DNA from: Chaenocephalus aceratus
Lineage: Eukaryota > Chordata > Actinopteri > Perciformes > Channichthyidae
Reading direction: 5' to 3'
DNA length: 64,000 nt
Assembly: GCA_023974075.1 (NCBI GenBank)
Contig: JAMFTG010000151.1
Span: 186,001 to 250,000, forward strand
Position numbers and translations under genes: made by a program. Positions within the stretch are counted from its first letter, which is position 1; each line of letters begins with the position of its first letter. Positions 30,480 through 42,438 of the stretch are shown here, one piece after another. The notes beneath the pieces were generated by a model. That model saw only the letters and a program-made list of their open reading frames with translations, searched no databases and was not told the DNA's origin.

Positions 30480-30909
30480 CATTCCTGTTTGTATAAGATA
30501 AGATAAGGGCGACCTCCTTTTTGTCGAGGAGGAGTTGAACCTAATCCAAAACATGGCAATCAGAAGCACACATAGGTTTTAGGTTTGGGTTTCGACCTTG
30601 CAATGGAGCAGATAGCGGTTGTGGGTGATGATCAATAGAGTGCTAACTCCTGGGACGGCTACAAACATTTAATTTGGGATTTTTTGGTTTATTTCAAGCT
30701 AAACACTTTTACACAGTGCATGAGGTGCTTGCTTGTGTACATGTAAGGTACAACTGTTATTCCATTGTGATGTAAAACAAACAAGACTCATGTGAACATA
30801 GAAACCTTTGAAGCAGTTCACACCAAGGACACAATGAGTGATGTTGTTTTATATGTATGCTTTTTTCTTGCTGAATCCATATGCCATAAACGAGATGCGT
30901 ATAATTATA

Positions 30910-30915
30910 AATAAA
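30910..30915 (+). terminator. slc5a7: candidate slc5a7 polyadenylation signal AATAAA
   Basis: First clear AATAAA downstream of the slc5a7 stop, giving a 3' UTR of about 450 bases that looks unique except for a short GATAA stutter at 30496-30506. Confidence 0.6.
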
Positions 30916-31028
30916 ATGTCTGAAAAAGTTTCCAAGTATTTAATTTGCTCTTGAGTTGGAAAAAGGTACGTTGAATTGGTTTTCAATTAAATCTGGAGAA
31001 TAACAGCAACAGGAACACAACTCCTTCC

Positions 31029-31029
<1 letters not shown>

Positions 31030-31060
<31 letters not shown>

Positions 31061-31068
31061 GCTGTTGT
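31030..31068 (+). repeat. (GTT)n microsatellite
   Basis: About 12 GTT triplets, 550 bp after the slc5a7 stop. The surrounding region 30920-31360 has a fragment of a common fish repeat (TGCCGAGGTGCCCTTGAGCA) and no gene. Confidence 0.9.
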
Positions 31069-31360
31069 GAAGGATCATTCCGGAAATGCCGGAAAAAGAA
31101 AGTGGCGTCCTGACGTGGATGGACTTGGGATCTGGGAGTTGGAAAAAAGGCTGACTGGTTTGCAAAGATCAACCACCTGCTATCAAACTGGCACCAGCAC
31201 AAGTGTACCTCCTTTCAGTGGAAAAGGGTTATTAGTAGTCCCTGCCGAGGTGCCCTTGAGCATGGCACCGAACCCCCAACCAGCCTGCATGTGCATGTGT
31301 GCAACATACGTACTCTGTGGTTAAAACGATGTATGTAAAAAAAACCTAGGGGGATAACTA

Positions 31361-31368
31361 AGCTTCTT

Positions 31369-31399
<31 letters not shown>

Positions 31400-31810
31400 A
31401 AATATAATTTGTGATAATAAAAAGCATGTATCAAAATACATGACTTGGCAGTAAGGCATGTATTTAAAGGGTTAGGATTAGCCTCATGTCCACATGCAGC
31501 AGACATGACAGCAAATCAGTCATTTGAGCTCCACGATCGTTACTTTCTGGCACTTGCTGGCACTCCTTTTTGTTGGCAACTGATAAACAAAACAAGTCGA
31601 TGCTTGTCAAGTGTTAAGCTCTGATCAGGCAAAAGAAAATATTTTAATTTAACCGGTTTGTCTTCTTGATTTACTTCAGTCAGTCAGCCAGACGTCAGCT
31701 CGTCGGGGAGTCAGTCAGCATCTATCATGGCTGTTAACATCCCAGGACTGATAGCCATGGTGATTTTCTACCTGCTGGTTCTTTTCTATCTGGGCTTCTT
31801 TCAAGTACAA
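31361..31810 (+). repeat. duplicate of the slc5a7 upstream region and exon 1 start
   Basis: Matches 2137-2900 from the (TTC)n run through GCATGTATCAAAATACATGAC, the TGATAAACAAAACAAGTCG segment and the leader into exon 1. It lacks the 134-bp spacer and second leader block and has a collapsed minisatellite. It is broken inside exon 1 by a LINE fragment; the duplicate resumes at 33785. Confidence 0.92.
31727..31806 (+). pseudogene. slc5a7: slc5a7 exon 1 duplicate, truncated
   Basis: ATG and the first 20 codons match exon 1 of the complete gene ([19 protein letters not shown]). A small deletion then shifts to [11 protein letters not shown] and the sequence runs into LINE DNA. No exon 2 or later exon follows before the end of the window, so this copy is dead or a fragment. 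Confidence 0.88.
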
Positions 31811-31920
31811 AAGGGAAAGGGGGGGTTTGTGGGGGGATTTGGTGCTGAGGTAAATCCGGGTGTCGTCGGCGTAACAGTGAAAGTCCAGGTTGTAGTGGCG
31901 GAGAATCGGAGGATCCAGTT

Positions 31921-33621
31921 CAGTGGTTCTCAAATGGGGGTACACGGACCCCTAGGGGTACGTTGGAGTACTGCAGGGGGTACGCAAGATGTATTTCATG
32001 TTAATGAAAAAAAAAACATAATTAATGCATTTAAACAAACTACTAATAGTAGATGAACTACTTTATTCAAAAGTTTACAGTAACTCTGGATAATATAATG
32101 GGAAAAATAAACGGAGTGCTCTCTTTTCCTCTCCCTCTCCTGACAGCCCGTCAGTCTCGTGCAGCTCGCTGAACCTGTAATAAGTGACCCGACAGTAAAG
32201 AATAAATTATATATATTTATAACCAGTTTAGCTAGTTCCAGAGTAAATAAACTAGCGTGTGTATGGGTCTAACTCTTACCCCTAGATTCCACCGGGTCCG
32301 TCTGCGTCACGTTACGGCCGCGTTCGCCAAAATCGCGGCCACTCTAGTCAATGGGTGCTATTCCACCAGACGCGCCACGTTACGGCTCAGAAGCGTCCCA
32401 GAAGCGTCTCGGCACTGGGCTCCGCTCAAAATAGGATTCAAGTCCGGGCAGGAAGTGGAACGGTCAGAGCATCCGGCCCATCCCCAAAATAAACTAATTT
32501 TGCAGACCCTATCCCTCCGTAGTCTTTCAAGTAGGAGGAGAAATGCCAGCGTTCTCCTCCGGTTTGGCACTGTGTAAATGATATATATAGAATAATTTTG
32601 ATGATGAATGCATTTTTTTACCCCTAAAATACAGCAACACATCTTTGATTCATGTCTTTTATAACTGGAATATTACAATTATTATTAACTTTGTCTCTAC
32701 AAAGTAGTCTGTCCAGGAAATATGCCCAAATCAACAAAAACTGCGATCCGGCAGGCAAGACGCTCCGCTTCTGAAATGCTTTTGAAACGCCCCCGGTAGG
32801 GTATGACGCAGGAGGAGGCCGGACCAAAACCTCGGCGCAGCCGTGAAGCAACGCAGACGGATCCGGTGGAATCGAGGGGTTAGTCTATTTTGCTCCGCTC
32901 AATGGTCCGTCACAGCGGGGGAGCTTTGATCCGGAAGAGCTCCGTGTTCTCCATCAGCAGCAGCTGATCTGATATCTGATCTCTCTCTCACGTCCGGTTA
33001 TACTTCACTCGCGTTTATGTCCAAATCTATCAGATCTAGCTAGTTCTAGTTAATGATATGACTGCCTGCTTATCAAAGGACCTAAACAATAAGCATTGCT
33101 TGGCAACAGCGTGTGGCCGCAAAGTATAGCATTTGTTTATATGAGGGGTCAAAATCCCATGCTCATAAAATGCTCATATTTTTTCTCTTTATTCCCCACG
33201 CCCCAAAATAAATAAATATACCAATTTTAGGAAAAGTAAGGAAGTTTGAGCAGTGTGGGTTTTATATTAACAGAGTTACACATATTTCAAAACGCAAAGT
33301 GTAATAACTGCAGTTTTCCTCCCTGTCACCGAGAATGACAAAGATCCTCAGTGAAACACAAGCCCATGTTTCTCACTAAATTGTAAGTAAAACTTATTAA
33401 AAAGATCAGTTTGAAATTACATTTGAAATGTAGCATTTAAGTGTGTCTCAGTTACAAGGTTGTTGTTTTAATAAATCAGACACTGATGGTGCAAGGCTGT
33501 ACTGTACCTCTTTATATAGGCATTTTTCCTTAACAAATTGTTTTTGCGCTGATCAGGGGGTACTCGGCTGAATTTTTTTTTCAAAGGGGGTACATGATTG
33601 AAAAAAGTTTGATAACCAATG
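31921..33621. mobile_element. hAT element inside the LINE fragment
   Basis: CAGTGGTTCTCAAA at the left matches the right end inverted (CATTGGTTATCAAA). GGGGGTAC-rich subterminal sequence lies at both ends. No clear 8-bp duplication. It contains a Harbinger MITE (32279-32879) and about 95 bp (32941-33035) shared with the hAT at 52888-53648. Confidence 0.7.
32279..32879. mobile_element. Harbinger-type MITE, TTA target duplication
   Basis: The ends CCCCTAGATTCCACCGGGTC and its near-complement at the right (GGTGGAATCGAGGGG), with TTA on both sides (32276-32278, 32880-32882). The 3-bp TTA duplication fits PIF/Harbinger. No coding sequence. Confidence 0.85.
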
Positions 33622-33784
33622 ATGTAGATGATGAAGAGGAGGGGGGCCGAGTACTGAACCTTGGGGAACACCTTGGGTGACTGAGGCTGTGGTAGAGGAG
33701 TGGTTGTTGAGGGAGACGAAGTGGGATCTGTCGGAGAGGTAGGACTGGAGCCACCTGAGTGCAGTAACTTCGATACCGATGTCC

Positions 33785-33976
33785 TGGAGCAGAATTAAAA
33801 AGGCGTAATTATAAAGGAAATATTTGTACAGTTCTGTTAAAGTTCTATAGGTGTCATGTGACCTGGATGCAAAACAACGGACAGTTTTAATCAAGCAGAT
33901 GTATTTATAGGTGTGTTGATACAAATATTCTTCATTTTGCTGTAGTTGAGTTCCTACACAAACAACCCAAAAAAAG
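33785..33976 (+). repeat. duplicate of slc5a7 early intron 1
   Basis: Second copy of 3004-3195, ending at AACCCAAAAAAAGC. With 31361-31810 it defines the duplicated segment. The 1.9 kb between the two blocks is inserted mobile DNA. Confidence 0.88.
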
Positions 33977-34348
33977 CTTGTAATGTTATGTAAATATAAA
34001 TTAGATGTATTTATTGAAAAAAAATCTAAACTATAGGCTCCACCTCCATGTATGATCAAAGTGACAAGGCAGTTCCTTGAACTTGACATTTTAAATAATT
34101 TGCAATTTATGTATAAAACCATTTTTTACTTATTTTTTATTTAGTACCATTACAAAGATAATCTCTATTTATTCAACATATATAATTAATGTGAGTATTA
34201 GGTCAACGTCATGTATTTTGGTGTCTGCAAAAGTAAGTGACAGCACTTCCACCTTTTCTGTAGAATGACCCAGATGCATAAATGAGCATTGGCAGGATTC
34301 TTTGTCCTGAAGGTCACCATACTAAAACCTTGACTTGACACCCAGGTG

Positions 34349-34842
34349 TAATAATAATAATAATGGGTTCCATTTATAAAGCACTTCATATTTGATTTCA
34401 AATCCCGAAGTGCTACAAGTAGTGAGCATGAACAGTATAAATAAACATTACACAACACGGTAGAATTAATAAAAATCAATACAAAAATAAAAAATAAATA
34501 TAAGGGTGATAAAAAGGTCGAGGCAAAGGCTCTTTTGAAGAGATGGGTTTTGAGGCCTTTTTTAAAAGCCTCCACAGACTGGGAGCAGCCGAGCAGAAGG
34601 CCCGGTCTCCCATAGCACGGAGCTTAGTTCTGGGGGGTTTGAGGAAATTGGAGTTACTGGAGCGGGTGGTCCGCAAGGAGGTATGGGGGGTGAGGAGTTC
34701 CTTGAGGTAGGGAGGGGCAGTTCCATGGACACACTGGTGGGTGAGGACGGAGACCTTGAATTCGATCCTCAGTTCCACGGGGAGCCAGTGTAGTGCTTTA
34801 AGGATGGGGGTGATGTGTTCATATTTGCGCACCCTCATCAGG
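34349..34842 (-). mobile_element. 5'-truncated LINE (L2-like) 3' end
   Basis: The minus-strand frame 34838-34476 reads HITPILKALHWLPVELRIEFKV, HGTAPPYLKEL and GDRAFCSAAPSLW, the conserved C-terminus of L2-like ORF2, then a short UTR ending in an ATT run at 34349-34362. Confidence 0.85.
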
Positions 34843-35554
34843 TGTAACTTATTTTGTCTTAGCTAAGCTCAAAGTAATTTTTTATCGTGCAAAATGCTTA
34901 TATGCTTCATACTTGCAATGCTGCAGTTCACTAATGCTCCTGTGTATCGGATATGAATCTGAAAATTAACAAAAAAGTGCCCCTTCAATATTGTCCCTTG
35001 GGGCCCCTCAAAGAAAGTAATCAGGTTATATTTCTTTTATATTTGTATACACAGATTAGGTTCAATATTTGTATTTTAATATTTGTGTATAGGTAATACA
35101 TTTTAAAGTAACCCTCCCAACCCTGAAATTAGAAATTGCATCAAGCATCTGATGCAGAGCTGAGATGGACTGATAAAAACAAAATGTATTCCTCACCTGA
35201 TGGACGGATGAAGTGGCGATGGTGGCTTTGATTACATCCTTGGAAGTACTGGAACATGAGGAGTAAACTGGAAAGCTTCCAACTGATGTCAGAAAATGAA
35301 GATTCTCCTTAAGAACCAGTTGGAGATTGGATATTTGCTGAGACACAGAAGGAACACATCCTCTTCATAAACCAACATTGAACTTCTTGTTTCAATATTT
35401 ACCTGATTATACAGATACTACACTGAAAAAAAAGATTTACTTAGGAACATCGAGGTAACAAAACGCAAGCACCTTTTGTCCTTTTGTTGTTGATGTCCTT
35501 TTGTTGTTCTGATGTCCTTTTGTTGTTCTGTTTATGCTTTTATGTTTCATGTGG

Positions 35555-35645
35555 AACTACTTGAACAGGTCTCCCTTGGAAAAGAGATCAATGATCTCAA
35601 TGGGATTTTATCTGTATAAATAAAGGTTTGAAATGAATGAATGAA
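35555..35645 (+). mobile_element. LINE 3' tail
   Basis: CTTGGAAAAGAGATCAATGATC...GGGATTTTATCTGTATAAATAAAGG followed by an AATG run is a typical fish LINE terminus. Confidence 0.6.
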
Positions 35646-35970
35646 AGCAGAAAACCTAAGTAAATTTAACAACGTATATTTCAAATAGCTTCTACTTACA
35701 GTTAAGAAGTGTTTGTTACTAAAGGCACTTAAGTAAACTTTACTGTCACACTCAGTTTTCTAAGTACATTTTATTTACTATTGTAATATATGTTGGATTC
35801 GCTCAGGTGTGGCAGGAAACACTACCACTTTGTCAGAACCTTCCAATAAATACAGAGGCAGCTTTGTACAAAATATAGGACAATCTTTATTTTAACAACA
35901 CAGTTAATTGGTAATAGGAGAGGAGAGAACAAGAGGAAGCAAGTCCACGGGGCATCAGAAACCCCCACTA

Positions 35971-38825
35971 CACTGTAAAAAAAGGCTGTAGATTTTACGG
36001 TGTAAAACTGTCAAACCACGACACTAAAAGTGATGTGCCGCTCCCGTGTCGCAGCTAGGCTAAGTGCAGTGCTAGGCTAATAATGTCCAGACCTCTTTCT
36101 GAGACATGGTAAATTGATAGAATTTTTTTGGTAACGAGATTTCTGTGTTTTGTGGCTCTTGCAAACAAAAACGTGGTGCCCGATCCTAGGCATGCCTGGA
36201 CATATTTCAGGCTACTTGTTAGTTTTATGGTGGATGCCTGTTTTACCATGTATTCCTGTTGCATTTGTGGAGAATCTGTTCAGTCTCTTAAGGCGTATGT
36301 TGTACATTGCAAACTCCACCGCAATGAACCTCGTTATATTTTCAAGTGTGTTGGAATTGATTGTAAGCAGGGGTTTTCTGGATATGCATCATTAAAGTCT
36401 CACTTTTATCGCCACCATAATGGCACATCGTCGGTTGCTCAGGATATGGCTTTGGAAACGTTAAAATGTGCAGTTTCACTTTGTGAACGCCAGTGTGACG
36501 GAGTCAAAGAGCTGGTTGCACACCTGAAGGAGCACATAGCATAGGGGCGTCTTGTGAAGTGTCCTGTGAGAGGATGCAAAAGTGTGTTTACTGTAAAATT
36601 TGTCCAGAAAAGACATTGTTCTGTAAATATGATTTGCGGCTCATTCAAAAATGCATGTCCTTCTACAAGTGAGTGCCACTACCATACAGGAAACTGCCAG
36701 TATGTCAGATGATGAAGACACTGTTGGGGACATGTGTAATTTCAGTGACTTGTACCACAGAAATGTGTGTATGTTTTACATAAAATTGCAGGGACAACAT
36801 CTTATTCCAGCATCTAATATTCAGAACATTGTTGAAGAGATTCAGAATATACATGATTGGGACAGACATATACTCTGAATAGATTAAACTTGCTTCTGAA
36901 AGATTTGCCAGTATCGGATGAGGACATTGTAAAAATCTGTGATACAGTGTAGGAATCTGACTTGTTCTCAGCTTGCCACACAGGGCCTATGAGAACAGCC
37001 TATCATTTGTTTTAGAATAAATGATTATGAAAATACTCAAGTTAGGCCAGTTCTGTTTCCTCTGATGGCATCATTAAAGAACTGAGCTGGTAAGTTGGCT
37101 GCATATTTAAAATATATACATCAGATTTGTATTCTGCGTCTAAAGTATTGTTTCCCTTCCAATATGCCAAGCTAAACGTGTTCAGTGGTCCTCAACTGGA
37201 TTCTTCTTGACATTATTACCTTTCCAGGTAAGAGATACAAGTCTAGAGAGTAAATTATTGTTTTTGTTTATATTACAATTTAATCTTTGACTTTCTTTTC
37301 TCACTTGTTAGGGCATTGATAGGGCTGCACCATCATTAGGGCTGGTCCCAGTCAAACTACCAAGTTCCACTCCGCGTTCTCCTGCTGCTGGAAGTTCTCC
37401 TCCCTGATCCTTCAATGTGGACCTGTTTCTACATTCAGTCAGGACATTTATGGTGAGTGATTCCACACAAACAGGTTTTCTGTCATGCACGCTTTCAGTA
37501 AATATTAACTTTAGTATAGTGGTATATACTGTGCTCTTTAGAAATGTGTCTACCAGTAGAGATGAACTAATACTGAGTGTTTGGGGGGATGTTACCGTCA
37601 GCAAAGTGACATTACTCCAACTGCTAGCAGAGTCTATATCAATACATCATGTAATCATATAACCCATGACAGGACTTACTATAGTGAAAATGTAAATAGG
37701 TTATTGAGTCCCTTCATTTATAAACCATTTTCAAATTGAATTACCAGAAAAATCAGTATACTAAGATGTGCTGTATATTTTTACAGTCCAAAATTATAAA
37801 AATATTGTGATCTAAAGGTTTTGCAATATAATATATCCCACCACTACTTAAGTGTAAATGAAACGACTTTTGATCCTGTGATTTTTCTCTCTGCTCTCTC
37901 CCTGATGCTGGTGTTAGGTCCTGGGTTCCCGATCCATTCCACCCACCCTGGTGGGACCCTCGATGTCCACATACTGCTCCCTTGCCTCAACAGCTACAGA
38001 AGGGCAACACATTGTAAACCCCTTGACCGCTTGCTGATCTTTTTAATGGACTATCAAAATCTTTGGACTTCTGTCTGACTATGGACCAAGAGAAGATTTT
38101 ACGTATTAGAAGTGAAAGTGTACTTCTGATAAATGTGTATGTAACTGACTGTTTTGCAATCTGGTTAGACCATCCTTAAATTTCGTTACACTGTGCTTGC
38201 ATTTTTGTAATGACAAAGTAATCTAAATCATTACATTATACTGTTAATTTCACAATAAAACCATATTTCATGGCAAAACCTTTTTTTGTACTGCTTTTGT
38301 AAGGGAATTTATGTTGTATTATTATTGTATTTTGCAAACTGATTATTTTACAATAAAGCACTGTCAAATTTCACAGCACAGCATTTCCTTGTACGACATT
38401 TTAAGAGAATTTATATGGGGAAAAGTAGTATTTTTTATTACAGACTGTTAATTGTACAGGGAACCCCTGTCATTTTTCATGGCACAACCTTTATTTGTAC
38501 GGCATATTAAGGGAATTTATATTACAGACTGTTAACTACACAGTGAAACACAGTCTAATTTAATGGCAAAAACTTTATTTAGATGGTATTCATACAGTAT
38601 TTTCATATTCATTTTATGGCAAAAAGGTGTTTCTTTCAGTGGTAAAAACCTGTATTTATATGGTAAAATATGGAATAAGACTCAAACATTAACCGTAAAG
38701 TCAGCAGTACTGATATCCTTTTACCGTAATAGTACATACAGTTCTACAGTATTTTTTACGGTAAAGTTCTGGCAACCACAGCTGCCAGGTTTTTACCGTA
38801 AAAATAAAAAAACATTTTTACAGTG
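35971..38825 (+). mobile_element. EnSpm/CACTA-like transposon
   Basis: CACTGTAAAAA at the left and TTTTTACAGTG at the right are perfect inverted termini, bordered by TA on both sides. The inner edges carry many short direct and inverted motifs based on TTTTACGGTAAA and TTACAG (38280-38800), as in CACTA elements. It encodes a degraded C2H2 zinc-finger protein on the plus strand; no transposase core is seen. Confidence 0.75.
36248..36878 (+). pseudogene. C2H2 zinc-finger protein of the EnSpm-like element
   Basis: From ATG 36248 the frame reads MYSCCICGESVQSLKAYVVH and C..H fingers (FKCVGIDCKQGF.....LKSHFYRHH; VKELVAHLKEHI), then meets TAG at 36542-36544 and continues in frame with another finger (VKCPVRGCKSVF). 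A separate frame 36651-36878 resumes the same protein type (FYIKLQGQHLIPASNIQNIVEEIQNIH). The arrangement matches a family of fish proteins found near DNA transposons. The premature stop makes it inactive. The role is presumably DNA binding for the element; that is inference. Confidence 0.6.
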
Positions 38826-39826
38826 TATAGTGGAGTCCACTTTTAAATACACTTCAGCAGGGCTAGTTTTACTAGTGTTTAACTCGGCACACGGCATGCA
38901 AACACCCTCTGCCGGAGGCACACAACTAGGCAAAATGAACACACACGGCACACACACACTGCAATGACCCAACCAACAATTTAGGGCGAGAGCTCCAATT
39001 CGTGGTAGCCTCTCCCCTGCTGCTCTCCTTCCATACACTGTAAAATACTTCTAAAATCAGACATACAACAATATAAATGGGTGTACGTAACTCGCCAGTT
39101 GGCGAGACCCTCCCCCGGGGTCTACGCTTGGGACTCTGTCTAACTCCCCGGGGATCAGCTTCGCTGGACGACGTGAACTGAGTCACTACAGCTGGTGTCC
39201 GTGTTGCTTGGGCACCGCCGTGCGTAAGGAGGGATCGCGGCTCACACTCACTAAAACCCCGGCCCTGACTATCTATAGGAGGTAACAGGCCTCCCGATCC
39301 TGACACTCTAACGTCTTTCCTGTCTTGCTGTCTTCGTCGCCGGCAGCTCTATCCGCTGCGAACGACACCCTCCCACCCAAAAGAGTGCCGATGTTACGGT
39401 AGAGCGAAGGAAGCAGGACCCAAATGCAGATTAAACTGATTACACCTTTATTTCAAGGATAACGAATAGAACTTGGACAGACAGAACACTCACCGGTGAC
39501 CCAGGTCATGACACAAGACGAACCGACACTGAACACTGGGAGACAGGGGAATTTAAACACAGGGTAACTAGACACAGGTGGGAACAATCAGGGGTGGGGC
39601 TGACACTGATGAGCACAGGAGACACACAAGGAGTGACAGGTGAAAACAATCAGGAAATTAGACACAACAGGGAAACTAACGACAGGAGGAAAAACACAGG
39701 GAAAAGGACCAGACAATATACCAAGAGGAAAACATGACGGGGAGAACAGCAAAACACCCAAACCAAGACATAGAAAACGTGACTTAACACAATAATCGTA
39801 ACAGCCGAGTCACATGTAGCGTCCTC
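38826..39826. other. no gene; dispersed repeat-like sequence
   Basis: The first 500 bp are unremarkable. From about 39395 (AGCGAAGGAAGCAGGACCC...TTATTTCAAGGATAACGAA...CAGGTGGGAACAATCAGG) the sequence resembles an abundant fish interspersed repeat with ACAGG-rich body. The type is not resolved and no coding sequence is seen. Confidence 0.4.
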
Positions 39827-40421
39827 TAGGGCTGAACGATTAATCGATTTAAAATCGAAATCGCGATTTGAAAAGATGCGATTATCAAATCGCAAAGCCT
39901 GCGATTTTTTTAACATTTTTTTTTTCTTGTGTGTCGGTCATCCACACCAATCAGAAGTGCTGTGCTCCACATGTACCAGCCATTGTTAACCAATCAGAAG
40001 TGGCCCATGATAGAAGGTGATAGACAGATTGATCCAATCACCTGCCGAGTGCTTTTGAAAGTGCCTGCCCTTTCCAAATGGCTTCCAATGGAGCTTTAGA
40101 TGGTTTGGTGAAACAAACCATCTGAGTCAGGTTAGTAATGCTCCATCACATGTTTCTATTACAGGGTGAATCTCAAACTGAAGCTTGACTTTAAAGCAAC
40201 CCAACGGAAGTTTCATGTAAGTTTAGTTTTTTCACTCGTAGCTCGGGCTGCGAGGGTGCTAGAGAGCACGTTGATACGACCTTCCTAGCCGGAGTTATGG
40301 CCGCATTTTACAATAAACTTCCGTTGGGTAGCTTAAAGACAAATATCGCAATTCGAATCGCAATCGCAATATTTGTCAGAAAAATCACAATTACATTTTT
40401 TCCCAAAATCGTGCAGCCCTA
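39827..40421. mobile_element. hAT MITE, 8-bp target duplication GCGTCCTC
   Basis: TAGGGCTGAACGATT at the left and AATCGTGCAGCCCTA at the right are inverted with two mismatches. GCGTCCTC occurs at 39819-39826 and 40422-40429. The ATCG-rich subterminal repeats are typical. Non-coding. Confidence 0.92.
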
Positions 40422-40429
40422 GCGTCCTC

Positions 40430-41509
40430 CAACCTCCATTCACAGTTCTCCACTGCCTTTTCTCTCTCCGCTGTCAGTTTCCCAATTGTGAGTTCCTCTG
40501 CTGATTAACACACCTGCTGTTTCAGTTCAGTTAAGCAGTGCCCATGCAGGCGCATTCACGTCACACTATTGTATAGTAGATTTTACTTACATGTGCATCT
40601 ATTACAAATCTCGAGTAAACAATATTTGGCTTTTCAGGTTATTTTTACTTGCTATTCTTATCTTTCATTTAATAAATATGTAGGTAATATTTAAATATAA
40701 TTATTAAGTAACATCAAATGCAATTCTTATTCAACAGTTTTACACTTTTAAAACCACACTATTCTGCCCCCGCTCCCGTAGCGGAGCAGACAGACAACAG
40801 GAAGAACACTCGGCTTCAGAAGTTCCGTTTTAAAGTGTTACTCAGAAAGCACTGTACAACTGGACACACAAGAAAATGTACATTCATTTCAAGCATAGCA
40901 ATCATTTAACATATTATCATACATTTCACACGTGTGTTAACAACCATATCATAAACGATGCGTTAGCTTCATGCTAACCCCTATGGGAAATTAAATTGAA
41001 AGGCTAGCGGTTAGCATACATCGTTGCAACTATTAATTCACAGCAATATTTCCACCATTTAACAATGTATCCCTAAAACATACTCTTCATTAACAATGTT
41101 GAAACAACAGAGCATAGAAACACTTACAGGCATATGTTTTCTTAGACAACAATGCAGAGTAAAAACGTGCGTCTGAATCATAGACTGTATGAGACTGTAT
41201 CAGACTGTACCAAATAATAGAAGAGTTACGACAACGGAAGTCCAAAAACGGTTATCGTCACGTGGTTCATGTAGACGAGGATCGTTCCCCGGAAGTTCAT
41301 GGCGGGCAATGTGAATGCATTGATAACAGGAGATCGAACTACGATTTTTGGTAATTATTAGTGAATAAAGGTTTTGATTTGCAATATTTATACAACAAAT
41401 CGATATGTGTATGTATTTACATCAATATGTTTTAAAAAATAAAATAGAATTTGCTAATATTAAGTGATAATATTAGGATTAGTGTGAACAACTAATCTAC
41501 ATGTTAGGC
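40430..41509. other. no gene recognised
   Basis: AT-rich sequence with short ORFs only. TTAGCATG/CATGCTAA-type words recur near 40965-41015. I see no element ends and no conserved protein. Confidence 0.5.
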
Positions 41510-41622
41510 TAAAGGCCCTGACACACCAACCCGATTTTGGGAGTCAGAGGCCGTCAGGCATTCGCGGCGCCGTAGTCAGGTTGGTGTGTCCCGCACCGTC
41601 GACCGTGACACCCCTTATTTGG

Positions 41623-41686
41623 ACTGCCAGACCCGATGCATGGCCGATTCAACATGTTGAATCGGCCATGCATCGGGTCTGGCAGT
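41623..41686. repeat. 64-bp perfect palindrome
   Basis: The 32-base arms are exact complements with no spacer, centred at CAACATGTTG. With a 4-base offset the arms extend by TTATTTGG/CCAAATAA. The structure is unstable when cloned and would extrude a cruciform. Confidence 0.95.
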
Positions 41687-41816
41687 CGGACCAAATAATC
41701 ACTCTGATTGGCTGTTCAGCTAGCAAATCAGTGCATGAGAAGCGAAGCGGAAGTGAGGGACGTAAACAAACGATTTAAGAAGGCACACACAGACTGCTAT
41801 TCATTTTCATCTCATC

Positions 41817-41909
41817 ATGGCGATCTGGAATGATGCAAACGAAGACCTGCTCATCACCTTGATCCAGGAGAGGCCAGCTCTGTATGATATTACGGAGAAA
41901 AGATACTCT
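41817..41909 (+). pseudogene. MADF-domain start, interrupted
   Basis: From ATG 41817 the frame reads MAIWNDANEDLLITLIQERP and LYD...KRY, the beginning of a MADF domain (sequence-specific DNA binding, found in the accessory protein of Harbinger elements). At about 41907 it is cut by an 80-bp TTCTTCTT...CTACCGCCATCT repeat, so no full protein remains. Confidence 0.6.
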
Positions 41910-41985
41910 TCTTCTTCTCTGTCTTCCGGTTGTTGCCTCTTTTGAATGACGAATACACACTACCGCCATCTGCTGGTAAGGAGAG
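41905..41985 (+). repeat. short TTCTTCTT...ACTACCGCCA repeat
   Basis: A CT-rich start followed by ACACTACCGCCATCTGCTGG. The same design occurs at 54702-54772 and 63418-63527, pointing to a small dispersed (SINE- or MITE-like) family. Confidence 0.5.
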
Positions 41986-42410
41986 TTATTGCCACTCACG
42001 CACTGAAGTCGGTGCGGTGTGTTCCCGTGCGACACATGGCCAAAACGCAGGAGAACACGGCCAGGCAACAGCCGACTTCAGCGTCGGCTAGTCCTCTGGT
42101 GACTGCTTGGTGTGTCAGGGCCTTAACAGTGCCTTGGTTAAAGAGCCTGTTGCTGTTTATATATAGCTTTGAATTCTTTAAAACCAATATTATCTTCTTG
42201 AACTTGTATGGTAGTCAGGAGCATCACTTTCTAATGTTTGATATATTTAGAGGGAGGGGATCTAAAGTAATGCTTTAAAATTCAGATTAGATTCATTTCT
42301 ACCATTTTCTTAAATTCATGGTAGTTTCAGTAATCCCATGGTAATTGAGGACACAAGTTATCTAAATGACTAATGTCATCTTTATGGCTTTCAGAAAGGA
42401 CAGGTGACTA

Positions 42411-42438
42411 TCTGATGATGATGATGATGATGATGATG
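42411..42438 (+). repeat. (GAT)n microsatellite
   Basis: About nine GAT triplets, 130 bp upstream of the THAP/P-element-like gene. Confidence 0.85.

Larger units (their letters stand above)
31807..33784 (-). mobile_element. LINE RT fragment (L2-like), split by a hAT
   Basis: On the minus strand 33784-33622 encodes DIGIEVTALRWLQSYLSDRS and SVTQGVPQGSVLGP. After the hAT (31921-33621) it continues RHYNLDFHCYADDTRIYLSTKS near 31900-31810. GVPQGSVLGP and YADD are RT motifs of jockey/CR1/L2 LINEs. It is truncated at both ends and sits in the duplicated slc5a7 exon 1. Confidence 0.8.
41513..42123 (+). mobile_element. Harbinger-type MITE with MADF exon, TAA target duplication
   Basis: AGGCCCTGACACACCAA at the left and TTGGTGTGTCAGGGCCT at the right are perfect inverted repeats bordered by TAA (41510-41512, 42124-42126). 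It contains a long perfect palindrome and the start of a MADF (Myb/SANT-like) gene, the usual partner protein of Harbinger transposases. Confidence 0.88.
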
